64,000 bases of DNA. Source: an uncultured Bradyrhizobium sp. Lineage in GTDB: Bacteria; Pseudomonadota; Alphaproteobacteria; Rhizobiales; Xanthobacteraceae. Below are positions 57,669 through 64,000 of this stretch, piece by piece. A model generated the notes under the pieces. The model worked only from the letters and a program-made list of their open reading frames with translations. It searched no databases and had not been told where the DNA came from. Position 1 is the first letter of the stretch. Each line of letters starts with the position of its first letter. The stretch covers positions 112,441 to 176,440 of the forward strand of contig NZ_CAKZJO010000049.1 of the NCBI RefSeq assembly GCF_936943645.1. The letters run 5' to 3'. The position numbers and the translations under genes were made by a program.

Positions 57669-59735
57669 CTAGTCCTCGTCGTCCTCCTCGACCTTGTCGA
57701 AGAAGGAATAGCGCAAGGAATCCGCGTCGGCGTACCACTGCCCCGGCCCCTTGTTGGCGGCGAGCGTCGCCTCCCAGAGCGCATCGGTGCAATCCTTGCG
57801 ATGCATCGACAGGTCGAAACCGTTACCGAAGAACAGCTCGGACCATTCCCACCAGGTGCCGAGCTTCTTGACGCCGCGCAAGAGGTCATAGCGGTCGATG
57901 ACCGCCGAAGCCATGTCCGAGGTGATGGAGCCGAACACGAGGCCGGTCTTGACCACGCGGTTGAGCTCGCGGATCGCACGAACCACCTGCTTCGGGGAAA
58001 CGTGGCAGAGGCTGGTCTCGAATACGAAATCGAAGCTGCCGTCCTTGAACGGCATGTCGGTGATCGAGCCGAGCTTGTTGTACTTCTTCAGCGCCTTCGG
58101 CGTCCTGGCGTGGATGGCGCGGTTGTTCTCGATGCCGTAGGCATCGATGCCGCGCTCGCGCAGCGCGCCCACCAGCTCGCCGCTGGCCGAGCCCGCGACC
58201 AGCAGCCTGGCGCCCTTCGTCTTGCCCCAGACGATGCCGAGCAGCTTGGTGAGGTAATCGGGATCGCTGAAGTGACGCCAGGCCTCGTGATAGGGACCGA
58301 GGCCACGATAGTTCTCGAAATAATCGCGATCGATCTTGTCGGAGAGCGGCTTGCCTTGCTCCTGCTGCGCGCGTTCGCGGCGCAGGCGCATCATCTCGGT
58401 CAGGATGATGTCGGTGGCGGCATCCGAGGAGTCGAGCAGGCCGTTCAGCGTCGAGTCGAACAGATAGTCGCCGACCACCACGATGCCGGGATGCTCCTTC
58501 GGCTCGGGCCGGTGATTGGTCATGACGTCGCGCACCGGCAGACCGCCGGGAATCGCGTTCACCGACGACAGCCAGCGGTGGATCTTGCCTTCCATGAAAT
58601 GTGCGCGAGCGTCACCAAGCGAAGCCGGCAGCGATTTCAGCGCGGCGTCGATCAGCTCCTGGTCCGACAGATTGGCGAACGCGAGCGCATCGGAACCGGG
58701 GATCAGCCAGTTCAGCACGCCGTGCTTGCCGACGTCGTGGCGCGCGCCCTCGTTGTAGACGCAGCAGCCGCCGAAGGCTTCCGACATGAACCAGGCGCCG
58801 GGAATCTTCTCGCCCCAGAACGCCGCGTCGAACAGGATCGAGACACGCAGGTAATGCGCGGGACGGTCGAAATAGGCGACGTGCTTGACCATCGACTTGC
58901 GCAGCTGCTCGCCTTCCCACCCCACGGTGGCGAGCCAGGAATGCGGCAGGCAGACCAGCACGAGATCGAAGTCGCGGGTCTCCGGTCCCTTGCCGTTCAT
59001 CATCTTGAGCTGGTAGCGGCCGGTCGGCGCCTTGCCCACGGTCAGGACGCGGTGGTTGAGCTGGATGTCGGCGTTGACCTCCGACTGCAGGCACTCGATC
59101 AGCTGCTCGTTGCCGTTCTGGATGGAGTAGAGGCCGATATAGCCGTCGACATCCATCAGATAGTTCTTGAGCGCGTTGAGGCCGTTGGTGTTGTGGCTCT
59201 CGGTCGCGATGTCGGAACGCGCCATCACCTTGAAGAAGCGCTTGGCGGTCTCGTCCTCGACCTCCTCGTCGAGCACCTGCTCGGCGGTCTTGTAGGCCCA
59301 GGGATTCTCATTGTCGTGCGCGCCGACACCCTCGTAATATTCGATCGGCGACATCATCTCGGCGCAGCGCTTGCGGAAGGCCTCGATCGCAGCGGCGGTC
59401 TTGGCGCCGTATCTGCGGCGCATGCCGGGGACATCGTTGAGCAGCTCGCCGCCGAGATGCACCTGCTCGGCATCCATCGGAATGGTCTGCAGCCCGAAAT
59501 GCTGGATCAGTTCGCGCAGCGGATCCGGGCCGGTCATCGAGTAGTCGTAGATCTCGGCAACGCCCGCTTCGTACATCGCGGGCGCGGAATCGAACTTGCG
59601 CGTGACGATCTTGCCGCCGAGCCGGTCGGAGGCCTCGTAGATGGTGACGCGGCAGAGGTCGCCAAGCTTGCGCTTCAGATACCAGGCGCTCATCAGCCCG
59701 CCCGGGCCGCCGCCTACGATTGCCAGATCAAGCAT
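57669..59735 (-). CDS. FAD-dependent oxidoreductase fused to a SAM methyltransferase
   Basis: A 688-residue two-domain protein. The N-terminal part is an amine oxidase/desaturase-type flavoprotein with GGGPGGL (8-14), YEASDRLGGK (34-43) and PGIVVVGDYLFDSTLNGLLD near the end of the domain. The C-terminal part (about 490-660) is a class I methyltransferase with LLVAGSASGELVGAL and acidic AYGIENN, followed by MPFKDGSFDFVFE. The protein ends in an acidic tail (EEDDED). Oxidation plus methylation suggests tailoring of a small molecule or lipid. It is followed by the ABC exporter gene. Confidence 0.8.
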   Translation of the reverse strand: MLDLAIVGGGPGGLMSAWYLKRKLGDLCRVTIYEASDRLGGKIVTRKFDSAPAMYEAGVAEIYDYSMTGPDPLRELIQHFGLQTIPMDAEQVHLGGELLNDVPGMRRRYGAKTAAAIEAFRKRCAEMMSPIEYYEGVGAHDNENPWAYKTAEQVLDEEVEDETAKRFFKVMARSDIATESHNTNGLNALKNYLMDVDGYIGLYSIQNGNEQLIECLQSEVNADIQLNHRVLTVGKAPTGRYQLKMMNGKGPETRDFDLVLVCLPHSWLATVGWEGEQLRKSMVKHVAYFDRPAHYLRVSILFDAAFWGEKIPGAWFMSEAFGGCCVYNEGARHDVGKHGVLNWLIPGSDALAFANLSDQELIDAALKSLPASLGDARAHFMEGKIHRWLSSVNAIPGGLPVRDVMTNHRPEPKEHPGIVVVGDYLFDSTLNGLLDSSDAATDIILTEMMRLRRERAQQEQGKPLSDKIDRDYFENYRGLGPYHEAWRHFSDPDYLTKLLGIVWGKTKGARLLVAGSASGELVGALRERGIDAYGIENNRAIHARTPKALKKYNKLGSITDMPFKDGSFDFVFETSLCHVSPKQVVRAIRELNRVVKTGLVFGSITSDMASAVIDRYDLLRGVKKLGTWWEWSELFFGNGFDLSMHRKDCTDALWEATLAANKGPGQWYADADSLRYSFFDKVEEDDED

Positions 59736-59870
59736 GTGAGTTCCGTGGTCTCCGGCCCTGCCCCCGTCACGGGATCCACCGGCCTAAACTCCCCTAGCAG
59801 AAGCGCTTTTGCGCCTGAAGGAAAGATGAACAAAGGTTGATCCCGCATCGCAGCAAGGAAAGAAAGCAGC

Positions 59871-59898
59871 AAAAAGGCCGGCTTGCGCCGGCCTTTTC
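59871..59898 (-). terminator. Rho-independent terminator after rpoC
   Basis: On the minus strand AAAAGGCCGGC-GCAA-GCCGGCCTTTTT forms an 11-bp stem with GCAA loop and T-run, 31 bases downstream of the rpoC stop. The run of A on the other side makes it potentially bidirectional. Confidence 0.88.
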
Positions 59899-59928
59899 AT
59901 TGTCCTCGGTATTCCTACGGATGAACGA

Positions 59929-64000
<4,072 letters not shown>

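Noticed and set aside
57624..59840. Long plus-strand frame opposite the FAD/methyltransferase gene
   Set aside because: The minus-strand protein has clear FAD and methyltransferase motifs over its whole length; the opposite frame has none and is a shadow.

Overview
The window is a gene-dense, GC-rich chromosomal segment of an alphaproteobacterium. The gene complement, the ribosomal protein sequences and the families of short palindromic intergenic repeats point to Bradyrhizobium or a close relative (Nitrobacteraceae). I saw no tRNA, rRNA, CRISPR array, prophage or insertion sequence. The assignment rests on recognition, not on a database search.

Layout. Positions 1-16 kb are mixed metabolic and accessory genes: the 5' end of a fused indolepyruvate ferredoxin oxidoreductase, a three-haem cytochrome, a TRIC channel, a PEP mutase-like enzyme, small monooxygenase-like proteins beside an ArsR regulator, a GST, a Fic toxin with its antitoxin, a propionyl-CoA carboxylase beta chain, a secreted hydrolase, a class D beta-lactamase and a FliK/FlhB-like pair. 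Positions 16-25.5 kb hold an ATP12 chaperone, a compact five-gene operon of protease-like proteins (17.7-23.3 kb), a pseudouridine synthase and a HigBA-type toxin-antitoxin pair. Positions 25.5-35.2 kb hold rarA, a DegP-type protease, an OprP-type porin, an HxlR regulator divergent from a quinone oxidoreductase, a ClC channel, an SDR and a two-haem cytochrome.

From 35.2 to 54.6 kb the minus strand carries the complete str-S10-spc-alpha ribosomal superoperon, read from rpsL (54.6 kb) to rplQ (35.3 kb), including fusA, tuf, secY, adk and rpoA. A strong rhizobial-type promoter lies about 460 bases upstream of rpsL. Between rpsL and rpoC (59.9 kb to the window end, partial) sit two genes not normally found there: an ABC exporter with very acidic tails and an FAD oxidoreductase fused to a methyltransferase.

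The most interesting region is 17.7-23.3 kb. Five closely spaced co-directional genes encode a small helical adaptor-like protein, a papain-like (C1) peptidase carrying a related N-terminal domain, a CHAT-like protein that appears to have lost its catalytic dyad, an intact CHAT protease and a C25/caspase-like peptidase. I infer a multi-protease signalling or defence (cell-death) cascade. The motifs are visible in the sequence; the biological role is not demonstrated. Secondary points are the Fic/antitoxin/membrane-protein cassette, an adenylate kinase with a histone H1-like tail, and three related hairpins inside the ribosomal superoperon.
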